Notes: generated from the letters alone by a model not told the origin. Positions 48,390-60,243 are shown, counted from the stretch's first letter. The stretch is 64,000 nt of DNA from Faecalicoccus pleomorphus DSM 20574 (GCF_000420345.1 NZ_ATUT01000003.1:60360-124359); one strand, 5' to 3'. Numbers and translations are program-made.

Positions 48390-48914
48390 CTACTTTCTCT
48401 TTTTCTCTTTTTTCCACTGGGTTTGTTTTTCCTGAATGATCTTACCGATCTTATACGTACAGGGAATCTCCTGACTGCCGGCACTGATCACCAGATAGCT
48501 TTTCTTAAATAAACCTTCTTTAAACTGTATATCGCGCAAAGCCTTAAACCGATAAAACGTATCTTCATAAAAGAAACCATCTTTGGCAAAGGAACAGCGA
48601 TATCGAATGCGATTATCCACTGCCAAAGCCAGAAATAAGATGCCCAGGCAAACATAAATGACTGTATAAGATGCCTCGATGCCTGTGGTTAAAGTAACGC
48701 CGCATACAATAAAGATCAACACGGCCAAAACGATCATACCAACCATTGGCCATAACGATAGATCGATATCCTCATGATTCGAATGAGCGCTTTGAAACTC
48801 CTGCAACGTTTTTTGATAGCGTTGATATCGCCTGGCGATTTCATAGATTGTAAACAATGAAATTCCGATAAATAATATGGTGACGATAATGCTTATAATA
48901 CTGTTCCCTTCCAT
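48390..48914 (-). CDS. membrane protein of unknown function
   Basis: 174 residues with three hydrophobic segments (about 5-25, 57-77, 82-100) and a cytosolic C-terminal half of PH-like character (RYRCSFAKDGFFYEDTFYRF) ending in a Lys-rich tail. Family not recognised. It precedes the EIIA gene by 8 nt and is divergent from the thioesterase. Confidence 0.7.
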   Translation of the reverse strand: MEGNSIISIIVTILFIGISLFTIYEIARRYQRYQKTLQEFQSAHSNHEDIDLSLWPMVGMIVLAVLIFIVCGVTLTTGIEASYTVIYVCLGILFLALAVDNRIRYRCSFAKDGFFYEDTFYRFKALRDIQFKEGLFKKSYLVISAGSQEIPCTYKIGKIIQEKQTQWKKEKKRK

Positions 48915-48995
48915 ATTGCTTCCTTCCTTTTTCTGACATTATATCATTTTGAAAAGTAAATATGCTACAATGGCGTAAAAGAAAGAAGGAACTTT

Positions 48996-49442
48996 ATGGA
49001 AACGGAAAATAATATAGAACTTATGAAGCGTTTAAACAGCTCTTCCATGTATCTTCAAAGCAACGATATGAAGGTAACCGAGGTCAGAGAAGGCTATGCC
49101 AAAGTGGAGATGATCATCGATGAGCAAATCTTAAACGTGCATGGCTTTGTACATGGCGGCGCTTTGTTTTCACTGGCTGATACTGTTGCCGGAGCTGCCA
49201 GCTTTGCCAGTGGAAGAGACAGTGTGACACTCACCGGAACGATCAACTATATCAAACCCGGAAAAGGTGGAAAACTGATTGGTATTGCACAGGAGATCAG
49301 TCGGGGAAGAACGACCGGTGTCTATGAAGTCTTTATTTTTAACGATCGAAACACCCTTTTATCTCGTGCTACCTTTACGATGTTTTTCTTAGATTCCGAT
49401 CGAATCAAAGCCAAAAAAGTACAGGAACATGCCCAAAAATAG
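48996..49442 (+). CDS. PaaI-type hotdog thioesterase
   Basis: 148 residues; single hotdog domain with the family signature VHGFVHGGALFSLADTVAGAAS and a catalytic Asp in the helix. Probably hydrolyses an acyl- or aryl-CoA; substrate unknown. AAGGAAC precedes the ATG. Confidence 0.88.
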   Translation: METENNIELMKRLNSSSMYLQSNDMKVTEVREGYAKVEMIIDEQILNVHGFVHGGALFSLADTVAGAASFASGRDSVTLTGTINYIKPGKGGKLIGIAQEISRGRTTGVYEVFIFNDRNTLLSRATFTMFFLDSDRIKAKKVQEHAQK

Positions 49443-49536
49443 ACGATGCAACCGCTAGTTGACAAAGTTTCAAGCCTGTTTGGTGGTCTGCTACTAGATT
49501 TTTTGATGTAATAAAGCCATCAAGGAGGGCAAAATT

Positions 49537-50592
49537 ATGATATTCGCCGATAAAATTATTCAACTTAGAAAAGAGAGCAACTGGTCTCAGGAAGAACTGG
49601 CCAGTCAGTTAGGAGTATCGCGCCAATCCATATCCAAATGGGAAAGCGGCTCCTCGTTACCAGATTTAGATAAGATCATCAAATTATCACAGATCTTTGA
49701 TGTATCGACCGATTACTTATTAAAAGATGAAATGGAAGAAGACACCTCTGCTCCTTCTTTAGCAGAACCACCAAAGTTTTCCAAATGGGGTACAGAAACC
49801 AAGCGAAAGGTTTGTAAGGTTTCCTTAGAAGATGCCGACCTATTTTTAAAAGCACAGCGTAAGTACGCCTTTAAGATCATGATCGGTGTCGTGCTTTGTA
49901 TTTTGAGTTTTTCTTCTGTGATTTGTATTTCCGCACTGGCTGAACAAAAAGTGTTACCTCTTTCTTTGGAAGCCGGGGAAGCACTGGGAGCGGCATCCTT
50001 ATTTATCTTTGTTGCGATTGCGGTCGTTGTTTTTGTGACATCGCACTTAACTATGAATAGATTCAAATATTTAAGAAGCGAAGAATTAGAGCTTCTGTAT
50101 GGTGTAGAAGGTATCGTAGAAAAGAAAAAGGAAGAGTTTCGTTCCATCTATACCGCCTGCATCGCTTTTGGAATCATGTTATGTATATTAAGTATTCTTC
50201 CACCCATTTTTGCCGATGGTTTCTCTGTACCGTTCATAGAAATCCAAGGTGCTTCCATACAGGTAGAAGCACAGGGACAAGGCTTGTTTGTTGCCTTAGC
50301 GCCGGCATTGATGCTCTTGATTGTTTCTGCCGGTGTAGCCCTGATCGTATATGCTATCATCGTTCAATCCGGATTTGATGTTCTTTTACAAACCGGAGAA
50401 CATACGACCAATCAAAAACAAGCCGATCAGATCATGCAGCCAATCGCTTCTTTGTTTTGGATCAGTATCACGATAATCTATTTGCTCCTATCTTTCTGGA
50501 CAGGAAATTGGGAGTATACTTGGATCATTTGGGCTATCGCCGGTTTGATCTATTCTCTACTTTCCGCATATGTAAAATATTTTAAATCCTAA
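49537..50592 (+). CDS. XRE-family regulator with membrane domain
   Basis: 351 residues: N-terminal HTH (LRKESNWSQEELASQLGVSR, QSISKWESGSSLPDLDKII) then about six hydrophobic segments from residue 115 on. Such HTH-membrane proteins are frequent in Firmicutes and their signals are mostly unknown. AAGGAGG lies 8 nt before the ATG. Confidence 0.88.
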   Translation: MIFADKIIQLRKESNWSQEELASQLGVSRQSISKWESGSSLPDLDKIIKLSQIFDVSTDYLLKDEMEEDTSAPSLAEPPKFSKWGTETKRKVCKVSLEDADLFLKAQRKYAFKIMIGVVLCILSFSSVICISALAEQKVLPLSLEAGEALGAASLFIFVAIAVVVFVTSHLTMNRFKYLRSEELELLYGVEGIVEKKKEEFRSIYTACIAFGIMLCILSILPPIFADGFSVPFIEIQGASIQVEAQGQGLFVALAPALMLLIVSAGVALIVYAIIVQSGFDVLLQTGEHTTNQKQADQIMQPIASLFWISITIIYLLLSFWTGNWEYTWIIWAIAGLIYSLLSAYVKYFKS

Positions 50593-50616
50593 GGCCTATA
50601 TTCAGGTCTTTTTTTA
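50592..50616 (+). terminator. terminator after the XRE-membrane gene
   Basis: AGGCCT-ATATTC-AGGTCT stem (with a G-U pair) followed by seven T, directly after the stop. Confidence 0.75.
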
Positions 50617-50654
50617 TTGGAGCATATTCATTGTAATCCCTAGTGAAATACTAT

Positions 50655-50699
50655 ATTATCTCTATATCGAGATAATGACCAAAACAATAAACAGGTCAT
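50655..50699. promoter_or_regulatory. tandem palindromes upstream of marR
   Basis: ATTATCTC/GAGATAAT (50655-50676) followed by ATGACC/GGTCAT (50675-50699), directly before the marR ribosome site. They are likely MarR autoregulation sites. Confidence 0.6.
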
Positions 50700-50715
50700 A
50701 ATTGGAGGTGGATTT

Positions 50716-51132
50716 TTGGAAAACAGGAACGCAAAGATTTTGATTGGATTATCCCGTAATGTTCATGCCCTGCATAGACAAACGGCACAGCTGCTTTTGA
50801 AACACCATATAACGCTCAGCCAATTTGGTGTCTTGGAAGTCTTGTACAGTAAAGGTGATCTTCGTATCGGAGAAGTACAAGATAAGATCCTTAGCTCTAC
50901 CGGAACTATGCCAACGATCTTAAAAAACTTAGAACGTCGACAGTACATTCAAAAAATGGTAGATCCACAAGATAAACGAGCCACAAAACTGCATCTTTTA
51001 GACAAAGGAAAAGACCTGGTGGAAAAAGTCTTACCGGAAAATCTAAAACAAATTGAACAATACTGTTCGCATCTATCTGAAGATGAAAAAGAAGAATTGA
51101 TTCATTTACTAAAAAAACTGGGAGGAAAATAA
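50716..51132 (+). CDS. MarR-family regulator
   Basis: 138 residues, winged HTH: QFGVLEVLYSKGDLRIGEVQ, then recognition part STGTMPTILKNLERRQYI and the DPQDKRATKLHLLDKG wing. It starts with TTG after GGAGGTGG. The pirin gene follows 2 nt later, so they are cotranscribed; a redox or quercetin-type signal is a possibility from known MarR-pirin pairs, not from this sequence. Confidence 0.9.
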   Translation: MENRNAKILIGLSRNVHALHRQTAQLLLKHHITLSQFGVLEVLYSKGDLRIGEVQDKILSSTGTMPTILKNLERRQYIQKMVDPQDKRATKLHLLDKGKDLVEKVLPENLKQIEQYCSHLSEDEKEELIHLLKKLGGK

Positions 51133-51134
51133 AT

Positions 51135-51974
51135 ATGGAAAGAAAAGTACAAACAAAAATCAAAGGCTATCGCACAGTTGATGGAGCCGGTGTCAGCTTA
51201 GTTCGAGTGCTGGGAAATCAAACGATGGAAGAATTTGATCCTATTTTGATGTTAGATTCTTTTGACAGCACGAATCCTAAAGACTATATTGCCGGTTTCC
51301 CAATGCATCCGCATCGAGGGATTGAAACCATCAGTTATTTATCACGTGGAAAAATGGTGCATCGCGATACGTTAGGAAACGAAGAAGCCATTAGTGATGG
51401 TGAAGTCCAATGGATGAATGCCGGCTCCGGTATTCTGCATGAAGAAATGGTACCAGCTGCCGATCGTTTATTAGGCGTGCAGCTGTGGCTAAACTTACCC
51501 GCTCATGAAAAAATGAGTCAGCCAACCTATCACAGTATTAAAAAAGAAGAAATCCCGGAAGTCTCATTCGATGCCGGAAAGATTCGTGTTTTAGCCGCAT
51601 CGTACAAAGATATACAAGGTTATAAAGGAGAACATTGGCCCATCGATTATTATGATATTCACTTTGATCAAGAAGGAAGCTTAGAACTATCCACCGAAAT
51701 GGATGATTTTGTCATGATATTTACTTTATTAGGCGATGTGATTGTAGGGGATACTCTCATTGAAGAAAAAACAGCAGTTCGCCTAACACCAGGTACATCC
51801 ATTCATTTAAAGAGTCATCATACTCCCTCGCAAGTTCTTTTTATTCGTTCTAAGCCATTAAAAGAACCTATCGCCTGGGCTGGGCCAATTGTTATGAATA
51901 CACAAAAAGAACTGGAACAGGCATTTACCGATCTGCAGACTGGACAGTTCATCAAAGAAAAGGCACAATATTGA
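51135..51974 (+). CDS. pirin family protein
   Basis: 279 residues, bicupin with the metal-site motif PMHPHRGIETISYL (about residues 55-68) and MNAGSGILHEE. Some pirins are quercetin dioxygenases, others transcription cofactors. Coupled to the marR gene by a 2-nt gap. Confidence 0.92.
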   Translation: MERKVQTKIKGYRTVDGAGVSLVRVLGNQTMEEFDPILMLDSFDSTNPKDYIAGFPMHPHRGIETISYLSRGKMVHRDTLGNEEAISDGEVQWMNAGSGILHEEMVPAADRLLGVQLWLNLPAHEKMSQPTYHSIKKEEIPEVSFDAGKIRVLAASYKDIQGYKGEHWPIDYYDIHFDQEGSLELSTEMDDFVMIFTLLGDVIVGDTLIEEKTAVRLTPGTSIHLKSHHTPSQVLFIRSKPLKEPIAWAGPIVMNTQKELEQAFTDLQTGQFIKEKAQY

Positions 51975-52027
51975 TAGATTAAAATGTTCTATGTGAAATA
52001 TTTCCAAGACAAAAAGGAGATGAAATT

Positions 52028-52312
52028 ATGATTAAAATTCAATTTGAACCCGAAAAGCATCGCAGTGCAGCTTATGACCAAGAAAAGTGTATCGGTGAAT
52101 GCACCTACACAACGGGCATCCCCGATGAGTGGAATATCAATCATACTTTTGTCGATTCAACTTATGGTGGACAGGGAATTGCCGGTCAATTAGTTGATCG
52201 GATCGTATCCGAAGCCAGAAATCGTCACATCCTCCTTTATCCGACTTGTTCTTATGCCAAAAAACGCATAGAAGCAAACCCGGATCATCAAGAGCTATTA
52301 ACAACACATTAA
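52028..52312 (+). CDS. small GNAT-like acetyltransferase (YidJ/Gcn5-related)
   Basis: 94 residues of the short GNAT type: NHTFVDSTYGGQGIAGQLVD is the acetyl-CoA pyrophosphate loop (Q/RxxGxG/A). Substrate unknown. AAAGGAG precedes the ATG. Last gene of the marR-pirin run. Confidence 0.85.
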   Translation: MIKIQFEPEKHRSAAYDQEKCIGECTYTTGIPDEWNINHTFVDSTYGGQGIAGQLVDRIVSEARNRHILLYPTCSYAKKRIEANPDHQELLTTH

Positions 52313-52319
52313 AAAGAAG

Positions 52320-52345
52320 CACGAGCCAGAAACTCGTGTTTTTTT
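52320..52345. terminator. terminator between convergent genes
   Basis: CACGAG-CCAGAAA-CTCGTG followed by seven T on the plus strand. Confidence 0.8.
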
Positions 52346-52361
52346 GCCATATTTTCACACA

Positions 52362-53081
52362 CTATTTTGTGTGATGATAACTCTGTATAAATCTTAGGCT
52401 CAAGAAAAACCAAATCCCTATGGATATCCATTGTGAAGTGGATAAAATCCATATTCCTCTTTGTGGATCGCCTCGCCAAAATTCTAATAGAAAACGCCCT
52501 ATGGAATAAAAAACCAGATAAGCATATAGACGATTTTCTTTATAAAATTGAAGGAAAAGAAAAAGTAGAAATTCCATGCCAGCTTCTATCAGCTGTACCG
52601 GAATACGATTTGTTTCCATGGGATTGGCATAGACGGAGAAAGTAGGAAGTCCGAGAAATTCACTTTCCGCGCCATAACAACAACCGCTGAAAAAACAGCC
52701 GATACGAGCAAAGGCATGAAATAAAGGAATCATCGGTACTAAAACGTTTGTCTGTCCATAGGAATCTTTATGAAATTCATGGCAATAGAAAACACTTCCT
52801 ATGATAGCCCCTAACAGACCTCCATAAAATACAAAACCGGAAGAAACATAGTAGATCCATTGGTCCATATGGGCCGAGATTTCCGGTAAAGAAACTAGAA
52901 TATAGAGAAGTTTAGCTCCTACCAATGCGCCGATTCCGGCATAGCACAAAAGATAGGCGGACTGTTCTCTTTGTGCTTTAGGAATACAAAACAAGCCATA
53001 GATTAAGCAGGCAAAGGCTCCACACAGTGCAAAAAACGCATAGGAAGAAAGCACTATAGGTCCTAATTGAATTTGTGCCAT
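52362..53081 (-). CDS. lgt: prolipoprotein diacylglyceryl transferase
   Basis: 239 residues, seven membrane helices. The Lgt signature is present as FARIGCFFSGCCYGAE (near residue 125) and a conserved PVQLIEAG follows. Transfers diacylglycerol to the lipobox Cys of prolipoproteins such as the one encoded at 53404. The ATG at 53081 has no clear ribosome site; a terminator hairpin of the upstream gene lies right before it. Confidence 0.92.
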   Translation of the reverse strand: MAQIQLGPIVLSSYAFFALCGAFACLIYGLFCIPKAQREQSAYLLCYAGIGALVGAKLLYILVSLPEISAHMDQWIYYVSSGFVFYGGLLGAIIGSVFYCHEFHKDSYGQTNVLVPMIPLFHAFARIGCFFSGCCYGAESEFLGLPTFSVYANPMETNRIPVQLIEAGMEFLLFLFLQFYKENRLYAYLVFYSIGRFLLEFWRGDPQRGIWILSTSQWISIGIWFFLSLRFIQSYHHTK

Positions 53082-53089
53082 AGACAAAA

Positions 53090-53106
53090 AAAGAGCACAA
53101 TGGCTC
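53090..53106 (-). terminator. hairpin between the DUF4190 gene and lgt
   Basis: Minus strand AAGAGC-CATTGT-GCTCTT continuing into a T-run; the T-run ends about 8 nt before the lgt start. Confidence 0.65.
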
Positions 53107-53388
53107 TTATTGTAGTGAAGCTCCTACACTGGCTAGTCCGCCTAACAGACAAGCACAGGCGACAAAGCCCACAGCACATAATACGGTTCCGATAATGGAG
53201 CATACAAATCCGGCCGTAGCAATGCCTGTTAGGTTTTCATTTCTTGCCTTGATGGAAAGAATAATACCAACCACGCCACAAATCAGCCCAAAAATAGCAC
53301 CATACGCACCAAAGAAAATCAATACAATCGATACGATTCCAAGAACCAGTCCCGCAATCGCTTTTCCATTTGATGGTTGTTCATTCAT
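53107..53388 (-). CDS. DUF4190-type two-helix membrane protein
   Basis: 93 residues with the pattern KAIAGLVLGIVSIVLIFFG ... IGTVLCAVGFVACACLL, matching small DUF4190 proteins of Gram-positives; function unknown. It follows the lipoprotein gene on the same strand after 15 nt. Confidence 0.8.
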   Translation of the reverse strand: MNEQPSNGKAIAGLVLGIVSIVLIFFGAYGAIFGLICGVVGIILSIKARNENLTGIATAGFVCSIIGTVLCAVGFVACACLLGGLASVGASLQ

Positions 53389-53403
53389 AATATTTCCTAC
53401 TTT

Positions 53404-53922
53404 CTACACATTCAAATTAAATACATATGTTGGATCATCACTGAAGATATCCGCATATACATTTAGTTTTAAACCTGTATCTCCTGCCGGTTCTTCAAAA
53501 CATAACTTACCGGATACATTACCTCCGGCAGCCAAATCACCGGAATTCAATTCGTTTTCTAAATCAACCACAAAAGCTGTGGATTCTTCCTGTCCCTGTG
53601 AATTTAACATCTTAAAGTAGTAAGGGTTATAATCAATTTTTTCATCCGATCCATTTTCAATTGTTACAGACACGATTACATATTCTTTTCCAGATTCTGG
53701 CGTGTTATAGCTAAAACCGGAACTTCTTTCTACACCAGTGACGGTGTATTTTACGCCATCTACATCCGCTGTTTCATTGACTCCATACTCTGATTTCGTT
53801 TCTTGTTCTTCTACTTCTTTCTCATCTGCCGAATCATCTTTACTTGATGTATCCGACGGTCCACAAGCCGTTATTCCAAACACCATAGCACTACAAAGTA
53901 AAGCATATCCTAATTTCTTCAT
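53404..53922 (-). CDS. DUF4352-type lipoprotein
   Basis: 172 residues. Signal peptide MKKLGYALLCSAMVFGITAC with the lipobox Cys at residue 20, then an acidic linker and an immunoglobulin-like DUF4352 domain (VNETADVDGVKYTVTGVERS ... VIVSVTIENGSDEKIDYNP). Extracellular, membrane-anchored, role unknown. AAGGAGG before the ATG at 53922 fixes the start over an ATG 12 codons upstream. A substrate for the nearby Lgt. Confidence 0.9.
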   Translation of the reverse strand: MKKLGYALLCSAMVFGITACGPSDTSSKDDSADEKEVEEQETKSEYGVNETADVDGVKYTVTGVERSSGFSYNTPESGKEYVIVSVTIENGSDEKIDYNPYYFKMLNSQGQEESTAFVVDLENELNSGDLAAGGNVSGKLCFEEPAGDTGLKLNVYADIFSDDPTYVFNLNV

Positions 53923-54034
53923 CACAAAATCCTCCTTAGTACTTTTACCCCTTTCCATGAGCCAAATCTGTCAAACAAAGGGAATAAAAAAACTTCTGCC
54001 TGCCTTAACTATAGACAATGCAGAAGTAAAATTG

Positions 54035-55027
54035 TTATGCTGGCAGCATCATATCAAAAAGAGATAAGATACCGATTCCTATCACCAAAAGAAGAAAATA
54101 CATCAAGGAAAGTATGCCCCATCGTATGAGTGGTAAATCATATTTTTGTACTTTATGGCGATTACAGATGACTAGTTCTAAAAGGGCTAAGACTAAAAAA
54201 CATGCGATTAAATACAAGCTATCATGTTTAAAAGACGTATTCTTTTGTATATTGATCGATAAAACAACACAAATACTAAAAATCCATCCGATCCAGGAAC
54301 CAACCTTCCCCTTACGACTTCGATTATTGATGCCCGGAAATATCCATCCAATTTCCTGAAGCTCGGCTTTTAACTGCGCCGCACTTTGAAATCGATCTTT
54401 AGGATCCATACTCAAGGTTTTTCGAATGATTCTTTCAAAACGTCCCTTTACACTTAGATCCAACCGTCCTGTCAAAAGTACCTGCAAGAGTTTCCCACAG
54501 GAATAAACATCACTTTGTACGCCGGTTTGGGCAAATCCAAACTGTTCCGGTGCCGCATAACCGACACTTCCTAATAATGTTGTATCTCTTATCTTTGAAG
54601 GATCGTAAAAACGGGCAATATCAAAATCAAATAAGATGACTTTTCCATCTTGATAAAAAATATTTTCCGGTTTGATATCCCGATGGATGATCGGCGGATG
54701 AAATTGATGAAGACACGTTAAAATGTCGCACAGCTGACAAACAATATTGACCGCTTCCTTTTCTGAAAATGGAAGCAACTCGGCCAGTGTAGGCGCCTGG
54801 ATGAACTCTTCTGTGATAACTAACCATTCTTCTTCAATTTGTATATCGTATATCTTCGGTATTCCCTGTATCGGATGTTCCTGCAGTGTTTTATACACAA
54901 AATAATCGGCATGCTTCATCTTTCGCTGCACAAAAAAAGTCTGATCCATTTTGTTTTGTATCAGATAAATTTTCTTCGTGTCTGTGTCTTTAAACGTACT
55001 AACGATTTTAACTAAAGAGGGAACCAT
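54035..55027 (-). CDS. membrane Ser/Thr protein kinase
   Basis: 330 residues. Kinase domain at about 5-225 with catalytic HRDIKPENIF (Asp near 123) and APE-type GSVGYAAPEQFG; the usual DFG is DFD (ILFDFDIARF). No PASTA repeats: the C-terminal 100 residues hold three or four membrane helices instead. It is divergent from a small HTH gene 54 bp away, a recurrent pairing that suggests joint function. Confidence 0.88.
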   Translation of the reverse strand: MVPSLVKIVSTFKDTDTKKIYLIQNKMDQTFFVQRKMKHADYFVYKTLQEHPIQGIPKIYDIQIEEEWLVITEEFIQAPTLAELLPFSEKEAVNIVCQLCDILTCLHQFHPPIIHRDIKPENIFYQDGKVILFDFDIARFYDPSKIRDTTLLGSVGYAAPEQFGFAQTGVQSDVYSCGKLLQVLLTGRLDLSVKGRFERIIRKTLSMDPKDRFQSAAQLKAELQEIGWIFPGINNRSRKGKVGSWIGWIFSICVVLSINIQKNTSFKHDSLYLIACFLVLALLELVICNRHKVQKYDLPLIRWGILSLMYFLLLVIGIGILSLFDMMLPA

Positions 55028-55081
55028 TTTTATTGCCTGATTTCGTTTCTTATTTTACCATACTTTTAAGAGGTACTTATT

Positions 55082-55489
55082 ATGATTTCAACAACACAAC
55101 TTATCACCCTTTTAAATCAAAACACTCCATTAGAAAACATTTTAGAAATTATTCCTGATTTAGACTTTGTTTCTTACTTGGAAGCTTGTCTGGAAAAGAA
55201 AGGACTTAAAAAAAGTGAAGTGATCGCACAAACCAATATGCAGAAAAATTATGCGTATCAAATTTGTAATGGCACTAAAAAAGGAAGTAAAGATAAGATC
55301 ATTCAGCTGGCTTTGGCCATGCATTTGGATTTACATGACACCAATAACTTGTTGTCGTTAAGCAATAATGGCTTATTGTATGCCAAGGTAAAAAAAGATG
55401 CGATCTTGATCTATGCTTTACAACATCACTATAACTTATTCAAGACCAATGAGCTTCTAATTGCCCAAGGTTTTGATGCATTGGATTAA
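55082..55489 (+). CDS. HTH-like protein paired with the kinase
   Basis: 135 residues, soluble. The middle part (LEACLEKKGLKKSEVIAQTN, then NYAYQICNGTKKGSKDKIIQ) looks like an XRE-type HTH. The N- and C-terminal parts are not recognised. AGAGGT precedes the ATG. The divergent kinase gene makes it a candidate kinase substrate or regulator, an inference from position only. Confidence 0.75.
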   Translation: MISTTQLITLLNQNTPLENILEIIPDLDFVSYLEACLEKKGLKKSEVIAQTNMQKNYAYQICNGTKKGSKDKIIQLALAMHLDLHDTNNLLSLSNNGLLYAKVKKDAILIYALQHHYNLFKTNELLIAQGFDALD

Positions 55490-55526
55490 AAAAGTACTGA
55501 AACCATTTTAGATTTCAGTACTTTTT
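55488..55526. terminator. bidirectional terminator
   Basis: Perfect AAAAAGTACTGAAA / TTTCAGTACTTTTT stem between convergent HTH and dnaJ genes. Confidence 0.85.
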
Positions 55527-56642
55527 CTATTTAAATGAATTTTTAAAACGCTCAAACGGGCTTTCCTTCTGCCCTTTACGAAGCTGTTCATATAAGTCAC
55601 GTTCTTTACGCGTCAGCTTCTTTGGAATTTCAATCATCACTTCAACAAATTCATCACCTGTTTGACGAGAAGTTTTGACACCTTTACCTTTCAAACGAAA
55701 TTTTGTATTAGGCTGTGTTCCTTCCGGAATTTTCAACTCGACATCACCATATACGGTCGGTACCTGTACACTGGTTCCGATTGTCGCATCCAAAGCACTG
55801 ATTGGTACTTTGATATAAATATCGTTTCCTTCGCGTTTAAAGGTAGAATGTGGCTGTACGATGATTTCGATATAGAGATCCCCATTAGGTCCACCGTTGG
55901 ATCCACGTTCTCCTTTGCCTGCGATACGAATCTGTTGACCGGTAGAAATGCCGGCCGGAATCTTGATATCCAGCTTTACGCGTCTATGTTCATAGCCCTT
56001 GCCATGACATTTGTGGCAAACATGCGTAACTTTTTTACCGGTTCCATGACAATCCGGACAAACGGACTGCTGCTGAATCACACCAAACATACTTCTTTGT
56101 TGTGTCATGACATAGCCGCTACCATGACATGTCGGACACGTCTGTACATCTTCAGGATGTTCGGCTCCACTGCCATGGCAATGCGAACATTGTTCATCCA
56201 CTTCTAAAGTAATGGTTTCGGTTTTGCCAAAGATCGCATCCATGAAATCGATACGCATCTGCATATAGCGATCCTGCCCCTGACGAGGCTGATTGGCACT
56301 TCTTCGGGAGGAACCTCCAAAGCCAAATCCGGAGCCTCCAAAGAAAGAACCGAAAATATCATTCAAGTCCCCAAAGTCACTGAATCCACCCTGGAATCCG
56401 CCCTGACCAAAGGCACCGTCCATACCGGCATGTCCAAACTGATCATAACGGGCACGTTTATCTTTATCGCTAAGGACCTCGTAGGCTTCATTGATCTCTT
56501 TAAATTTATCTTCAGCCCCTGGATCCTTGTTTACATCCGGGTGATACTTCATGGCCAACTTTCGGTAGGCTTTCTTGATCTGATCCTCTGTGGCATCTTT
56601 GGCAACGCCCAGTACTTCATAATAGTCTCTTTTTTCAGCCAT
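55527..56642 (-). CDS. dnaJ: chaperone DnaJ
   Basis: 371 residues: J domain with HPD ([19 protein letters not shown]), Gly/Phe-rich region (about 75-105), four CxxCxGxG zinc repeats (about 140-210) and substrate-binding C-terminal domains. Stimulates DnaK ATPase. Last gene of the heat-shock operon. Confidence 0.97.
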   Translation of the reverse strand: MAEKRDYYEVLGVAKDATEDQIKKAYRKLAMKYHPDVNKDPGAEDKFKEINEAYEVLSDKDKRARYDQFGHAGMDGAFGQGGFQGGFSDFGDLNDIFGSFFGGSGFGFGGSSRRSANQPRQGQDRYMQMRIDFMDAIFGKTETITLEVDEQCSHCHGSGAEHPEDVQTCPTCHGSGYVMTQQRSMFGVIQQQSVCPDCHGTGKKVTHVCHKCHGKGYEHRRVKLDIKIPAGISTGQQIRIAGKGERGSNGGPNGDLYIEIIVQPHSTFKREGNDIYIKVPISALDATIGTSVQVPTVYGDVELKIPEGTQPNTKFRLKGKGVKTSRQTGDEFVEVMIEIPKKLTRKERDLYEQLRKGQKESPFERFKNSFK

Positions 56643-56664
56643 GATTTCCCTCCTTATCTCATGA

Positions 56665-56690
56665 TAAAGTTCTAGCAGCAGCTAGAACTT
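56665..56690 (-). other. hairpin in the dnaK-dnaJ gap
   Basis: Perfect AAAGTTCTAGC-AGCA-GCTAGAACTTT stem without a long T-run. Probably sets the dnaK/dnaJ ratio by partial termination or RNA processing. Confidence 0.55.
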
Positions 56691-56696
56691 TAAAAA

Positions 56697-59060
<2,364 letters not shown>

Positions 59061-59083
<23 letters not shown>

Positions 59084-60104
59084 TTCCGCCTCCTTTTTGT
59101 GCAAAGACATCTTCAATCACGCTGGACATGTAATCCATCAGGGCAACCACTTTGGAATACTGCATTCGATTTGGCCCTACGACCATCAACTGCCCTTCCT
59201 CATCGTTGTTGTAATGAAATTTTGTCGTAACGACCGAACAATCTCCAATCTGCAACAACTCATTTCGCTGATCGATCTGAATCGCCACATTATCTTTTTG
59301 ATCGGTCCACTGATGAAATAAGCTGGAGCTTTCCAATACAGCCATCAGCTCTTTCAGCTTATTTAAATCGCTGAATTCCGGTTGATACAACATATTGCTT
59401 CTTCCGGAAACCTTGACCTTTTCTGTGGCAAATCGCATAAATGCTGTCACAAAAGCTTCAAACAACACTTCGTGACGAACAACCTTGGCTGCCATCAAAG
59501 GCTCGATTTCTTTCATCTTGTCAACAACTTCACTGATTGGTGTTCCTACCAGCTGATCATTCAACAAATCCGTACATGTCTTAATATCCTGTACCGATAC
59601 TTCTGTACCAAAATCAAAGACTTTATTCTCTGTATGGCCCTGATCGGTCACGATAATGCCTACCGCACTTTTTTCACTGATCGGAATCAGCTGTACATGC
59701 TGAAGCTTTTGTGAACGACTGTCCGGCCCTAAGACGATGCTCGTTAGATTGGTCATGTGACTTAAGATATCACAGCTTTTTTCTACAACTTCATCCAATG
59801 AATAATGTCTTTCGGAAAATACCTGCTGCAAGGAATGTTTCACATTGGCATCCAGGTTGGTTTCCATCAGATTCTCTACATAGTACCGATATCCTTTTTG
59901 ACTGGGAACACGACCGCTGGATGTATGTGTTTTTTCCAGCAGGCCCACTTTTTCAAGGACTGCCATCTCGTTACGAATCGTAGCGGATGATACTGGAAAA
60001 TCCAACAGCTTCATCAAAGTCTTTGAGCCGACTGGTTCTGCACATCGTGTAAATTCATCGACGATCGTTTTAAAGATGATTTTTTGACGTTGTGTCAGTT
60101 CCAT
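59061..60104 (-). CDS. hrcA: heat-inducible repressor HrcA
   Basis: 347 residues: N-terminal winged helix (LTQRQKIIFKTIVDEFTRCA, VSSATIRNEMAVLEKVGLLE) and the GAF-like C-terminal domain. Binds CIRCE and depends on GroEL for folding. The ATG at 60104 is 8 nt after AAAGGGG; the TTG at 60110 is too close to it. First gene of the operon, behind two CIRCE-like sites. Confidence 0.97.
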
Positions 60105-60119
60105 ATCCAAGGCCCCTTT

Positions 60120-60146
60120 CTAGCACTCTTGTTCTCTGTCTGCTAA
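60120..60146. promoter_or_regulatory. CIRCE-like element 1
   Basis: TAGCACTC-N9-GTCTGCTAA against the consensus TTAGCACTC-N9-GAGTGCTAA; the left arm is near perfect and the right arm has mismatches. Between promoter and hrcA start. Confidence 0.75.
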
Positions 60147-60174
60147 CAGTATATCATATTCTTTAGCAAACGCA
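60147..60174 (-). promoter_or_regulatory. heat-shock operon promoter
   Basis: Minus strand TTGCGT, 16-nt spacer, TATACT, lying between and overlapping the two CIRCE-like sites. Confidence 0.55.
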
Positions 60175-60189
60175 AGATATTAGTGCTAA
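60163..60189. promoter_or_regulatory. CIRCE-like element 2
   Basis: TTAGCAAAC-N9-TAGTGCTAA with correct 9-nt spacing; about 4 mismatches to consensus over both arms. It lies upstream of the promoter and near the divergent pgeF promoter. Confidence 0.65.
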
Positions 60190-60228
60190 AAATTCAAGAA
60201 ATTTTAAATGCTTTTTCTTGTTTTGGTT

Positions 60229-60243
60229 TGCTACAATAGAAAC
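60229..60243 (+). promoter_or_regulatory. extended -10 directly in front of pgeF (leaderless-type)
   Basis: TG-C-TACAAT (TACAAT 60232-60237) with only 6 nt before the ATG at 60244 and no ribosome site, the same arrangement as at nnr. Confidence 0.55.
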
